Assembly: GCA_012523775.1 (NCBI GenBank)
Contig: JAAYTK010000015.1
Span: 1 to 64,000, forward strand
DNA length: 64,000 bases
Direction of reading: 5' to 3'
Origin: Clostridiales bacterium
GTDB taxonomy: Bacteria; Bacillota; Clostridia; Lachnospirales; Lachnospiraceae
The notes beneath the pieces are model-generated. The model saw only the letters and a list, made by a program, of their open reading frames with translations, was not told the DNA's origin and searched no databases. Numbering within the stretch: the stretch's first letter is position 1; each line of letters opens with the position of its first letter. Below, piece by piece: positions 19,702 through 29,671 of the stretch. The position numbers and the translations under genes were made by a program.

Positions 19702-21717
19702 ATGCAGAATAGAGCAGAAAAAACCAAAAGCTTCACATCCAGAATGCAAGCAAAGCTATTGCTTGTATTTTGTGTTGTCGCTTTGCTCTTAGCCGGACTG
19801 ATTGGCCGGCTTATATACATAATGCAGACAGATGGGGAGAGATATGCCAAGCAGGTTCTTTCCAGACAGTCTTACGTAAGGGGAGTGCTTCCCTACAAAA
19901 GAGGAGAAATTCTAGACAGAAACGGTACTGTATTAGCCAGAAGCGAACTTCGCTATAGGCTAATTCTTGATCCGCAAAATCTTTTATACAATTCAGATAA
20001 AATCCCAACAACTTTGGAAGCTTTAAAAAAATACTATAATATTGAGGCAGAGACAATTAATAACATACTAAAGGAAAGGCCTGACAGCAGATATAAGATA
20101 CTTCTAGAAAACCTTCAGTTGTCCCAGGTGGAGGATTTTAAGAAGCTTATGGAGGAAGACTCTAACATAAAGAGTCTTTGGTTTGAAGAAATATATGTAA
20201 GGGCATATCCGTATGATTCCTTGGCCTGTGATATCATAGGGTTTACATCTCCGGATAATAAAGGCCTTTGGGGAATTGAAGAATATTATAATGATGAGCT
20301 AAGCGGTACCAATGGCAGAGAATATGGTTATTATGACTCTTCACTAAATATAGAAAGAATCATAAAGAAGCCTCAACACGGCCATACCGTCGTAAGTACA
20401 ATCGATGTAAATGCTCAGAGAATAATACAGAAGCATATACGGGCATTCAATGAGGAAATCGGAAGTAAGAATATAGGTGTAATCGTAATGAATGCCAACA
20501 ACGGAGAAATTCTTGCTATGGCATCGAACGAAGAATACAACTTAAACTCTCCGAGAGATTTAAGCAGTATCATTAGCGAAGATGAGCTTTCGGCCATGAC
20601 ATTGGAAGAAAAGATAGAAGCGATGAACCGCATATGGAAGAATGATGTTATAAGCTCGGGCTTCGAGCCCGGTTCAACCTTTAAGCCGTTTACGGTAGCT
20701 ATTGGTTTGGAGGAAGGGATTATATCAAAAAACAGCAGCTATTTATGTGACGGTGTAGAACATGTCGGTGGATGGGACATAAAGTGTAGTGCAAAATATG
20801 GGCATGGAGAACTGACCCTTACAGAGACACTGGTAAAATCCTGTAATGATGCAATGATGCAAATTGCTGCTGCTGAAGGAAGAGATAATTTCTATAAATA
20901 TCAAAAATACTTTTCATTCGGTGAAAAAACTGGAATTGACCTGCCCGGTGAGGAAAGTGGAATCATTACCGAACTGGAAAGGCTTAATGCATCAGAGCTT
21001 GCAACGAGCAGCTTCGGACAGTCCTTTAATGTATCCATGATTCAGATGGCGGCTGCTTATTCATCTCTTGTTAACGGTGGATATTATTATCAGCCTAGAA
21101 TTGTTAAGGAAATAATGAATGACCAGAATGCCACCGTTAAAATTATGGAGCCTCTGCTTGTAAGACGTACAGTATCGGATGAAACCTCCCAATTCATTCG
21201 GGAAGCAATGCTTCAGACGGTGGAAGTGGGAACTGCCAAGCCTGCAAGGGTAACGGGTTATGCTATTGGTGGTAAAACCGGCACAGCAGAGAAATTACCC
21301 CGTGGAGAGAAAAAATATCTCGTGTCATTTCTTGGGGCAGTTCCGGCATTAAATCCTGAGATTGTAATATATGTGATCATTGATGAGCCACAGAACGTTG
21401 TTAGGCAAGACGACAGCTCATTGGCAACCGGATTGGCAAGTCGTATAATGAAAGAGCTTTTGCCTGCACTGGGTATCTATCCGGATGGAGAGATTGACTA
21501 TTTATTACCTGATACAGATGAGGAAAATACACAAGACACTAATGATGACAACCCGGATGTACAACAGCCTCAACAATCAGAGGATGAACAGGATATAAGT
21601 ACAGAGGATCAAAATCAAACAGAGCAAAATCAAACAGAAGAGCAGACCGAGGAACCAAGAACAGAAAACCCGGATGAACAAGAGACCGAGGAACCACATT
21701 TTCTTAATGATGAATAA
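19702..21717 (+). CDS. Class B penicillin-binding protein (FtsI/PBP2B-like) with acidic Q/E/T-rich C-terminal tail
   Basis: STFK, SCN and KTGT motifs, N-terminal TM, dcw location. Confidence 0.92.
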   Translation: MQNRAEKTKSFTSRMQAKLLLVFCVVALLLAGLIGRLIYIMQTDGERYAKQVLSRQSYVRGVLPYKRGEILDRNGTVLARSELRYRLILDPQNLLYNSDKIPTTLEALKKYYNIEAETINNILKERPDSRYKILLENLQLSQVEDFKKLMEEDSNIKSLWFEEIYVRAYPYDSLACDIIGFTSPDNKGLWGIEEYYNDELSGTNGREYGYYDSSLNIERIIKKPQHGHTVVSTIDVNAQRIIQKHIRAFNEEIGSKNIGVIVMNANNGEILAMASNEEYNLNSPRDLSSIISEDELSAMTLEEKIEAMNRIWKNDVISSGFEPGSTFKPFTVAIGLEEGIISKNSSYLCDGVEHVGGWDIKCSAKYGHGELTLTETLVKSCNDAMMQIAAAEGRDNFYKYQKYFSFGEKTGIDLPGEESGIITELERLNASELATSSFGQSFNVSMIQMAAAYSSLVNGGYYYQPRIVKEIMNDQNATVKIMEPLLVRRTVSDETSQFIREAMLQTVEVGTAKPARVTGYAIGGKTGTAEKLPRGEKKYLVSFLGAVPALNPEIVIYVIIDEPQNVVRQDDSSLATGLASRIMKELLPALGIYPDGEIDYLLPDTDEENTQDTNDDNPDVQQPQQSEDEQDISTEDQNQTEQNQTEEQTEEPRTENPDEQETEEPHFLNDE

Positions 21718-21769
21718 AGCCGTATCATTTGTAATAAAATGAAACGAAAAGAGTTTCAGGATTGATGAT

Positions 21770-23716
21770 ATGGCCAGAAACAGGACTTATAACAAAAGAA
21801 ATATTCTTATAATTATAATAGTTATTTTTCTGACAGCCATTGGGCTGACAGGAAGATTGATATATCTGATAATATTTAAGTCAGAGGAATATTCTGCCCG
21901 TGCTCAGGCACTTCATGAAAGAGAGAGACCGATAAAGGCAGAGCGGGGAAGAATATTTGATATTAACGGTGTAGAGATAGCAACTAATAAACCGGTATGC
22001 ACTATTTCGGTTATACATAGCCAGATAACAGAGTCAGAGAGGGTTATCGAGTTATTATCCAAGGAGCTTGGGTTAAGCGAAGAATTTGTCAGAAAACGGG
22101 TAGAGAAGCTTTCTTCGATTGAAAGAATAAAGTCTAATGTTAATAAGGATATCGCCGACAGAATACGGCAATACAAGCTGGATGGTGTTATGGTTGATGA
22201 AGACTACAAGAGGTATTATCCATTTGACAGTCTGGCATCCAAGGTGATTGGCTTTACCGGAAGTGATAATCAGGGTGTAATAGGCCTGGAGGTAAAATAC
22301 GAGAGCTTCTTGAAGGGAATAAACGGTACTATTCTTACACTGACGACCGCTTATGGTGTGGAAATAGAAAATGCCGCAGAGGGCAGGATTGAGCCACAGC
22401 CCGGAAACGACCTTTATTTAAGTCTGGATGTTAATATACAGAAGTATGCAGAACAGGCGGCATATAAGGCTATGGAGGCTAAGCAGGCCAATAACGTAAA
22501 GCTGATTGTAATGGACCCCAATGACGGCAGAATATTTGCCATGGTAAATGCACCTGAATTCGACCTAAATAATCCATATACATTAATCAATGATATAGCA
22601 GAGAGTTATGTAGGAGAAACCATCAGCTCCGAAAAAATGAATGAGCTTCTAAACGGTATGTGGAGAAATGCCTGTATAAGCGACACCTATGAGCCGGGCT
22701 CGGCATTTAAGGTTGTAACTACCACGGCCGCACTGGAGGAAAATGTGGTAAAGCTGGACGACAGGTTTTTCTGTCCCGGTTTTAGGAGAGTAGAGGACAG
22801 AATCATAAGATGCCATAAAGCCGGTGGCCATGGAAGCCAGAACTTCGTCGAAGGTATTCAGAACTCCTGCAATCCTATATTTATGGAAATAGGTTCAAGA
22901 GTCGGAGTTGAAAAAACCTATGAATATTATAAAAAGCTGGGGCTCTTTAATAAAACCGGTGTAGATATACCGGGTGAGGCTAATTCCATAATGCATAATA
23001 TAGAAAATATAGGTGCGGTTGAACTGGCCACCATGTCCTTCGGCCAGTCCTTTCAAATTACACCGTTACAGCTTCTTACGGCAACAAGCGCCATAATTAA
23101 TGGGGGAACATTGGTTACACCTCATTTTGGCATATCGGTTAAGACGCCGGACAACAGAGTTGTAAAAACCTTTGAATATAAAACCGTAGAAAACGCAATA
23201 TCGAAGGAGACCTCTGAGACAATGAAGCAGCTTCTGGAGTCCGTTGTATCCGACGGTACAGGAAGAAGGGCATATCTTCCGGGATATCGTGTAGGTGGTA
23301 AAACAGCCACCTCCGAAAAACTTCCGAGAAGAACAGGAAAGTATATATCTTCTTTTATAGGATTTGCTCCGGCAGATGATCCGCAGGTAATAGCCCTGGT
23401 GCTTATAGATGAGCCGGTTGGAATATATTACGGAGGTACCATTGCGGCACCTGTGATTGCGTCATTATTCGATAATATACTTCCATATATGGGGATTGAA
23501 GCCAATTATTCGGAGGAAGATCTAAAGAACTATCAAGTCGGACAATTTCAGGTTCCGAATTTTATTGGTAAGACCAGGAAAGAAATGAAGGATCTGTTAA
23601 AGATATATGAATTTGGAGATGTCTATATCTCGGGTGAAGGAGATACTGTAACCGAACAGTTTCCTCTTCCGGGAGATAGTGTAAATAGGAAAAGCGGACT
23701 GGTTTTATATTATTAA
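21770..23716 (+). CDS. Class B penicillin-binding protein with C-terminal PASTA domain (SpoVD/FtsI-like)
   Basis: SAFK, SCN, KTAT motifs; C-terminal VPNFIGKTRKEMKDLLKIY PASTA-like segment. Confidence 0.9.
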   Translation: MARNRTYNKRNILIIIIVIFLTAIGLTGRLIYLIIFKSEEYSARAQALHERERPIKAERGRIFDINGVEIATNKPVCTISVIHSQITESERVIELLSKELGLSEEFVRKRVEKLSSIERIKSNVNKDIADRIRQYKLDGVMVDEDYKRYYPFDSLASKVIGFTGSDNQGVIGLEVKYESFLKGINGTILTLTTAYGVEIENAAEGRIEPQPGNDLYLSLDVNIQKYAEQAAYKAMEAKQANNVKLIVMDPNDGRIFAMVNAPEFDLNNPYTLINDIAESYVGETISSEKMNELLNGMWRNACISDTYEPGSAFKVVTTTAALEENVVKLDDRFFCPGFRRVEDRIIRCHKAGGHGSQNFVEGIQNSCNPIFMEIGSRVGVEKTYEYYKKLGLFNKTGVDIPGEANSIMHNIENIGAVELATMSFGQSFQITPLQLLTATSAIINGGTLVTPHFGISVKTPDNRVVKTFEYKTVENAISKETSETMKQLLESVVSDGTGRRAYLPGYRVGGKTATSEKLPRRTGKYISSFIGFAPADDPQVIALVLIDEPVGIYYGGTIAAPVIASLFDNILPYMGIEANYSEEDLKNYQVGQFQVPNFIGKTRKEMKDLLKIYEFGDVYISGEGDTVTEQFPLPGDSVNRKSGLVLYY

Positions 23717-23718
23717 TA

Positions 23719-23747
23719 TTGTTATTTTTAAGGTTATAAAGTATAAT
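23719..23747 (+). promoter_or_regulatory. Candidate sigma-A promoter upstream of mraY
   Basis: TTGTTA - 17 nt - TATAAT in the PBP-mraY gap. Confidence 0.55.
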
Positions 23748-23804
23748 AGCCTAGGTTCAATATTACATAAGAATTAAGCCGGACGTAGGCGGATAGGAGC
23801 TTTT

Positions 23805-24773
23805 ATGGGATTTTCAGAATTAGAGGTTATAATACCGGTTATTATTTCATTTGGAGTCTGCGTGGTATTATGTCCATTACTAATACCATTTTTGAAGCGT
23901 ATGAAATTCGGTCAGTTTGTCAGACAGGACGGACCGGAATCTCATTTAAAAAAATCAGGAACACCTACAATGGGTGGAATTATAATAGTTTTAAGTATAT
24001 CTATAACATGCCTGTTTTATCTTAAGGACAATAAGGAGATTATACCGGTGCTTTTTGCCACTATAGGCTTTGGAATCATTGGGTTTTTGGATGACTACAT
24101 AAAGGTAGTTATGAAACGCTCAATGGGCTTAAGGGCATGGCAAAAGCTTCTCGGACAGATTCTTGTAACGGCGATATTCGGATTTTATTTGGTTAACTCC
24201 GTTGAGGATATAACCTGGATGCTGATACCATTTTCGGGAGGCAAGTACGTAGATATATCGTATCTGTTTCTTCCTATGATGTTCATAGTGGTGCTTGGTA
24301 CCGTCAACGGTTCAAATTTTACTGACGGTCTGGATGGCTTGGAGTCAAGCGTTACGGTTCTTATAGCGACCTTCTTTACGGTGGTAGCCATCGGAATGAA
24401 GAGCGGCATATCACCGATTTGCGGAGCAGTAGCAGGAAGCTTATTGGCATTCCTTTTATACAATGTTTATCCTGCAAAGGTTTTTATGGGAGATACAGGA
24501 TCACTGGCACTGGGTGGATTTGTGGCTTCTGCGGCATATATGCTTAGAATGCCATTGTTTATAATTTTGGTCGCTTTGGTATATTTAGTTGAGGTATTAT
24601 CGGTTATATTTCAAGTTGGATATTTCAAGCTAACGGGAGGTAAAAGACTATTTAGGATGGCTCCTATTCATCATCATTTTGAGCTTAAAGGATGGTCGGA
24701 GACCAGAATTGTAGCCGTTTTCTCTATAATAACCACTATTCTGTGCCTGATTGCTCTAATGGGCATTAACTAG
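23805..24773 (+). CDS. mraY: Phospho-N-acetylmuramoyl-pentapeptide transferase
   Basis: GTPTMGGI, FLDDYIKV, NFTDGLDGL, MGDTGSLALGG, HHHFELKGW. Confidence 0.97.
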   Translation: MGFSELEVIIPVIISFGVCVVLCPLLIPFLKRMKFGQFVRQDGPESHLKKSGTPTMGGIIIVLSISITCLFYLKDNKEIIPVLFATIGFGIIGFLDDYIKVVMKRSMGLRAWQKLLGQILVTAIFGFYLVNSVEDITWMLIPFSGGKYVDISYLFLPMMFIVVLGTVNGSNFTDGLDGLESSVTVLIATFFTVVAIGMKSGISPICGAVAGSLLAFLLYNVYPAKVFMGDTGSLALGGFVASAAYMLRMPLFIILVALVYLVEVLSVIFQVGYFKLTGGKRLFRMAPIHHHFELKGWSETRIVAVFSIITTILCLIALMGIN

Positions 24774-24786
24774 GAGGAAGTAAATA

Positions 24787-26145
24787 ATGCTTAAAGATAA
24801 GAAGGTTCTGGTGTTTGGTGCCGGAAAAAGTGGGATCTCGGCTTCAAGACTTCTGCGTAGAGTCGGAGCATCCGTTATATTATATGATGGCAGAGATGAT
24901 ATAGATATAGATACCTTTGAAGATGAAATAGCCATATGCAAGAATCTCGAGGCTTATTTGGGTGATTTTCCGAAGGAGAAACTTGATGGGCTAGATTTAA
25001 TGATTATAAGTCCCGGTATAGCCCTGGATAATCCCTTTGTCCTGGAGGTAAAAAATAAGGGGATTCCCATATGGGGAGAGATAGAACTGGCGTATCGTTA
25101 TTCTAAGGGAAGGATAATCGGAATAACGGGAACAAACGGAAAGACTACGACCACATCCTTGGTAGGGGAAATATTGAAGTCATACTACAATCAAGTATTT
25201 GTAGTGGGCAATATCGGAAATCCATATACCGAGATTGCTTTACAAACCACAGATGAATCACTAACCGTAATAGAACTTAGCAGCTTTCAGCTTGAGACAA
25301 TAGATCGATTCCGTCCTGACATAAGTGCAATACTTAATATAACACCGGATCATCTGAATAGACATCATACCATGGACAATTATATAAGTATTAAAAAGAA
25401 CATTGCTTTGAATCAGGATAATGCGAATCTTTGCATACTTAATTATGAGAATAACCATACCAAATCAATCGGAGCAGAACTGAAGACAAGGGTATTGTAT
25501 TTCTCCAGCGAGCGGATTTTAGAGAATGGTATATTTCTGGATGATGATAACATCGTTTACAAGGAGAATGACAGTATCACGAATATATGTAATGTCAATG
25601 AGCTTCGTGTTCTGGGTAAGCACAGCTATGAAAATGTAATGGTAGGAGTAGGAATCGCTTTGGAGCTGGGTATTCCCATAAAGCAGATACATGAAGCGAT
25701 TACTTCCTTTAAGGCAGTCGAGCATAGAATCGAATATGTCGATACTATAGATGGAGTGAGTTATTACAATGATTCTAAGGGCACGAATCCTGACGCATCA
25801 ATAAAAGCGGTTCAGGCAATGAACAGTCCAACTATTCTTATCGGAGGTGGCTTCGATAAGGGACTGGAATTTGATGAATGGGTTCAGTCCTTTAAAGGAA
25901 AGGTTAAGTGTCTGGTACTCATGGGAGAAACCAGAGAAAAGATAGCTGCCACAGCAAGAAAATATGGATTTGATAATATTATATTGGTAAACAGTCTTAG
26001 GGAAGCCGTTCAGATAAGTGCGAAGAAGGCAGAGGACGGAGACGCGGTATTATTATCTCCGGCCTGTGCCAGCTGGGGAATGTTTGATAATTATGAACAA
26101 CGGGGCAGAATGTTTAAAGAATATGTACATGAGCTGCACCAATAA
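24787..26145 (+). CDS. murD: UDP-N-acetylmuramoyl-L-alanine:D-glutamate ligase
   Basis: VFGAGKSGISA, GITGTNGKTTTTSL, NDSKGTNPDAS, LLSPACASWGMFDNYEQRG. Confidence 0.96.
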   Translation: MLKDKKVLVFGAGKSGISASRLLRRVGASVILYDGRDDIDIDTFEDEIAICKNLEAYLGDFPKEKLDGLDLMIISPGIALDNPFVLEVKNKGIPIWGEIELAYRYSKGRIIGITGTNGKTTTTSLVGEILKSYYNQVFVVGNIGNPYTEIALQTTDESLTVIELSSFQLETIDRFRPDISAILNITPDHLNRHHTMDNYISIKKNIALNQDNANLCILNYENNHTKSIGAELKTRVLYFSSERILENGIFLDDDNIVYKENDSITNICNVNELRVLGKHSYENVMVGVGIALELGIPIKQIHEAITSFKAVEHRIEYVDTIDGVSYYNDSKGTNPDASIKAVQAMNSPTILIGGGFDKGLEFDEWVQSFKGKVKCLVLMGETREKIAATARKYGFDNIILVNSLREAVQISAKKAEDGDAVLLSPACASWGMFDNYEQRGRMFKEYVHELHQ

Positions 26146-26147
26146 AG

Positions 26148-27302
26148 ATGGGGGATAAGATGGCAAGAACAGCAGGCGAAACAAATAGAAAAAAACTTCA
26201 TAGCTATTACGACTATAGTCTATTATTTTTGATTCTATTTCTTGTGTGTTTTGGCTTAGTAATGATATATAGTACCTCATCATATAATGCCCAAAGAATC
26301 CACGGAGATGCAACCTATTATTTATCCAGGCAGGCTCTTTTAGGTGGTTTGGGAATAATAATCATGCTGTTCGTTTCAAAGATTGATTACAGGCTATATA
26401 TAAAGAAACTTCCAATAATAAAGATCAAACCGGTAACAATACTGTATTTTCTGTGTATATTCCTTCAAGTATATGTTATCTTATTTGGAGAAGAGATAAA
26501 GGGAGCAAAACGTTGGATACAGATTGGTGAGCTGTCATTTCAGCCCTCAGAGCTGTCGAAAATAGCTGTTATATTGGTGACTGCCTATATTGTAAATCTG
26601 GCCCCCAGGAGACTGGATAAAATATGGGGTTTCCTAAGGGTAGCACTGTTTATTTCACCACTGTTGGGGCTTATCATTGCCGAGAACTTCTCAACGGGCC
26701 TGATTATAGGAATTATTTTTGTGGCCATATGTTTTGTTGCCAGTAAGAAGAAGGCATATTTCATTATATCGGGATTAGTCATGGGGGCGCTGGCTTCTTT
26801 AATGATATTTTTCGTTGATTTTAGATCCGACCGTTGGGCGGCTTGGAGAAATGTAGAGACCCATGAGAAAGGTTATCAAATCCTTCAGGGACTGTATGCA
26901 ATAGCCTCTGGTGGAATCTTTGGTAAGGGATTGGGAGAGAGCATGCAGAAGCTTGGGTTCATACCGGAATCTCACAACGATATGATTTTTTCGGTTATCT
27001 GTGAGGAGTTGGGATTGTTTGGAGCTATTTCCCTCATCCTTTTATTTATACTTTTGATATGGCGTATTTTTGTTATTGCTATTAACGCACCCGACCTATT
27101 TGGTGGACTGATTGCAACAGGAGTATTGGTCCACATCGCATCGCAGGTTTTAATAAATATTGCGGTTGTAACAAGCACAATACCTTCGACAGGTATACCG
27201 TTACCGTTTATCAGCTATGGCGGCAGTTCGCTGATGGTTATTCTGTTTGAAATGGGAATTGTTCTTAGCGTTTCCAATCAAATTAAAGTCAGAGGTAGTT
27301 GA
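26148..27302 (+). CDS. ftsW: SEDS-family peptidoglycan glycosyltransferase FtsW/SpoVE
   Basis: GAKRWIQIGELSFQPSELSK, polytopic membrane protein, PLPFISYGGSSL. Confidence 0.94.
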   Translation: MGDKMARTAGETNRKKLHSYYDYSLLFLILFLVCFGLVMIYSTSSYNAQRIHGDATYYLSRQALLGGLGIIIMLFVSKIDYRLYIKKLPIIKIKPVTILYFLCIFLQVYVILFGEEIKGAKRWIQIGELSFQPSELSKIAVILVTAYIVNLAPRRLDKIWGFLRVALFISPLLGLIIAENFSTGLIIGIIFVAICFVASKKKAYFIISGLVMGALASLMIFFVDFRSDRWAAWRNVETHEKGYQILQGLYAIASGGIFGKGLGESMQKLGFIPESHNDMIFSVICEELGLFGAISLILLFILLIWRIFVIAINAPDLFGGLIATGVLVHIASQVLINIAVVTSTIPSTGIPLPFISYGGSSLMVILFEMGIVLSVSNQIKVRGS

Positions 27303-27378
27303 TGATTTGACATAATCACGCGGACAAAGGAGATATCATATAGTGGTATTATATTTCCTTCATAGTCTGAGGTGTGCT

Positions 27379-28659
27379 ATGTCGAGTATTAAGGTCATCG
27401 GCGGTGGCAGGTTAAAGGGTGAAATAAAAATACAGGGTTCAAAAAATGCAGCATTACCGATTATTGCTGCTACAGTTTTGAACAGGGGTATAACGGTACT
27501 AAGGAATTGTCCTAGAATACTTGATGTATTTCATATGATTAATGTACTAAAGGAGACGGGATGTAAAGCAGACTGGGAGGGCAATAATCTTATCGTGGAT
27601 ACGACTGATATTACCTCCACCAAGATATCCGAGGGCTCGGTACAGAAGATGAGAAGCTCGATTCTTTTTTTAGGAGCACTGTTAGGAAGAAGCCATGAGG
27701 TATCAATAGCCTATCCAGGCGGTTGTTCTATTGGAAAAAGGCCTATAGATTACCATTTGGATTCTTTAAAGAGGATGAATGTTACTCAGGAATTTCTCGG
27801 AGAGGACAAAAGTATAATCCACTGCTACACTAATAAAATCTTGGGCACTGATATTTTCTTGAAATTTCCCAGTGTCGGAGCAACACAGAACGTCATTCTT
27901 ACGGCTGTATTGGGAGAAGGTGTAACCCGTATTTTTAACGCGGCACGGGAACCTGAGGTATATGAGTTATGCAGCTTTCTGATAGAAGCCGGAGCAAGGA
28001 TATGCGGAAAAGGAACTGCTTTTATTGAGATTGAAGGTGTGAAGGAGCTTCATGATGTAGAATTCACGCTTTCGCCGGACAGGATTGTAGCAGGAACCTA
28101 TATGGCAGCCGTGGCTGCCGCCGGGGGAGATGTGATACTGAGAGACACTCCGAATCGGCATGTGGAATCTGTTATCAGGGTGATGGAAAAGGTTGGATGC
28201 AGAATAAAAGCTGATGATAGACATATGAGAATAAGCTGTAATAAGCGACCCCTTCCATATAAAATGTTGATCACACAGCCATATCCCGGATTTCCAACCG
28301 ATATGCAGTCTCAACTTATGACGGTCCTTAGTATCGCAGACGGAAAGAGTACAATTATAGAGGAGATTTTTGAGTCGCGGTTTCAGAATGTCAACGAGCT
28401 AAAGAAAATGGGCGCAAAAATTACCATAGAAGAGAATAAAAGCAAAGCAGTTATATCAGGTGTAAAGCATTTGGAAGGTGCTATTGTAAAAGCCCACGAT
28501 TTAAGAGCGGGAGCAGCCTTGGTAATTGCAGGACTTATAGCGGAGGGTGAGACAATTATCAGAGAAGCCACCAGTATTGAACGGGGGTATGAGGATATCT
28601 GTAGAGATGTTAACAGCCTCGGAGCTAATGCACGGTATTGCAGTGAAAATATTCTATAG
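27379..28659 (+). CDS. murA: UDP-N-acetylglucosamine 1-carboxyvinyltransferase
   Basis: GGGRLKGEIKIQGSKNAALPI, YPGGCSIGKRPIDYHLD, YPGFPTDMQSQ; ATG 27379 after SD tgaggtg. Confidence 0.95.
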   Translation: MSSIKVIGGGRLKGEIKIQGSKNAALPIIAATVLNRGITVLRNCPRILDVFHMINVLKETGCKADWEGNNLIVDTTDITSTKISEGSVQKMRSSILFLGALLGRSHEVSIAYPGGCSIGKRPIDYHLDSLKRMNVTQEFLGEDKSIIHCYTNKILGTDIFLKFPSVGATQNVILTAVLGEGVTRIFNAAREPEVYELCSFLIEAGARICGKGTAFIEIEGVKELHDVEFTLSPDRIVAGTYMAAVAAAGGDVILRDTPNRHVESVIRVMEKVGCRIKADDRHMRISCNKRPLPYKMLITQPYPGFPTDMQSQLMTVLSIADGKSTIIEEIFESRFQNVNELKKMGAKITIEENKSKAVISGVKHLEGAIVKAHDLRAGAALVIAGLIAEGETIIREATSIERGYEDICRDVNSLGANARYCSENIL

Positions 28660-28688
28660 TGTTATACTATGCAAAGGACGGATTAGTA

Positions 28689-29435
28689 ATGAGTAAGAAG
28701 TTGCGAAAGAATAGCAATAGTGTACTTAAGAGAATAGGATTATTCGTTCTGAAAATAACTGTTTTTCTGATATTGCCGGTTACGATACTGGTTTTTACCT
28801 TTCAATTAAAGAATATAACCGTGACCGGTTCTTCAAGGTATGACAGTGGGCAGATTATTGAACGGTTGATTGAATCGAAAGCAGACAATAATACTCTTGT
28901 TTTTTTTCTGAAGTACAAGTATTTCAAGGATGTCAAAATACCTTTTGTTGAAAAAATGTCCTTTGAATTGGTCGACAGAAACTCTGTAAGTATCAGAGTG
29001 TATGATAAGAAAATTATCGGCTGCATTGAATTCATGGGAGATTATCTATATTTTGACAAAGATGGAATAATTGTGGAGAGTACATCGAATATGTTAAGTG
29101 ACATCCCTTTGATTAAGGGACTGAAATTCAAGAAAATAGTATTAAATGAAAAGCTTGAGGTGCAAAAGGACGAATTATTCGATATAATACTGAATCTGAC
29201 ACAGCAGATAGAAAAGCGTGAGCTTAATGTTAAGACCATCAGCTTCAATAATAATTATGAGGTAACGTTAAATCTGGGAGATATTAAGGCCATGCTTGGA
29301 AAAAGAAGTACATATGATGTGATTCTATCAAAATTGAAGAATATAGTTGCGGAGGCAAAAGGTAAAAAACTTACTATTGATATGAGTACAGGAACCGATT
29401 ATTTCATTGCAAAACCTGAAAATACGGAAGAATAG
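28689..29435 (+). CDS. ftsQ: FtsQ/DivIB-like division protein with POTRA-type region
   Basis: Single N-terminal TM, FQLKNITVTGSSRYDSGQIIE POTRA-like start; located directly upstream of ftsZ. Confidence 0.85.
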   Translation: MSKKLRKNSNSVLKRIGLFVLKITVFLILPVTILVFTFQLKNITVTGSSRYDSGQIIERLIESKADNNTLVFFLKYKYFKDVKIPFVEKMSFELVDRNSVSIRVYDKKIIGCIEFMGDYLYFDKDGIIVESTSNMLSDIPLIKGLKFKKIVLNEKLEVQKDELFDIILNLTQQIEKRELNVKTISFNNNYEVTLNLGDIKAMLGKRSTYDVILSKLKNIVAEAKGKKLTIDMSTGTDYFIAKPENTEE

Positions 29436-29477
29436 ATAAAAAATTATCAAATATATCATAAAATCATAAAATTATGC

Positions 29478-29506
29478 TTGATTATTTGGGAATTTAAAGA
29501 TATTAT
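29478..29506 (+). promoter_or_regulatory. Candidate sigma-A promoter for ftsZ
   Basis: TTGATT - 17 nt - TATTAT, about 165 nt upstream of the ftsZ start. Confidence 0.6.
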
Positions 29507-29671
29507 ATATAGTAGGATTAGAACACCATAAGTTGTATGAGAATAAGTTTTTGTCCCATGATAATGTGGTTTTAACAGGAAAATATATATTAGCCAAATA
29601 GCTAAAATTTGGTGCGTTGCCGGAGTAGTTAATACTCTAATTTTAAGAATACGATGAAGGAGGAATTGACC

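Noticed and set aside
21601-21680. Repetitive caaaatcaaacagagcaaaatcaaacagaag DNA as a possible repeat element
   Set aside because: Explained as the coding sequence of the low-complexity Q/T/E tail of the first PBP.
27303-27378. TTGACA near 27308 as a murA promoter
   Set aside because: The nearest plausible -10 (TATCAT) is 21 nt away without supporting context; not strong enough to report.
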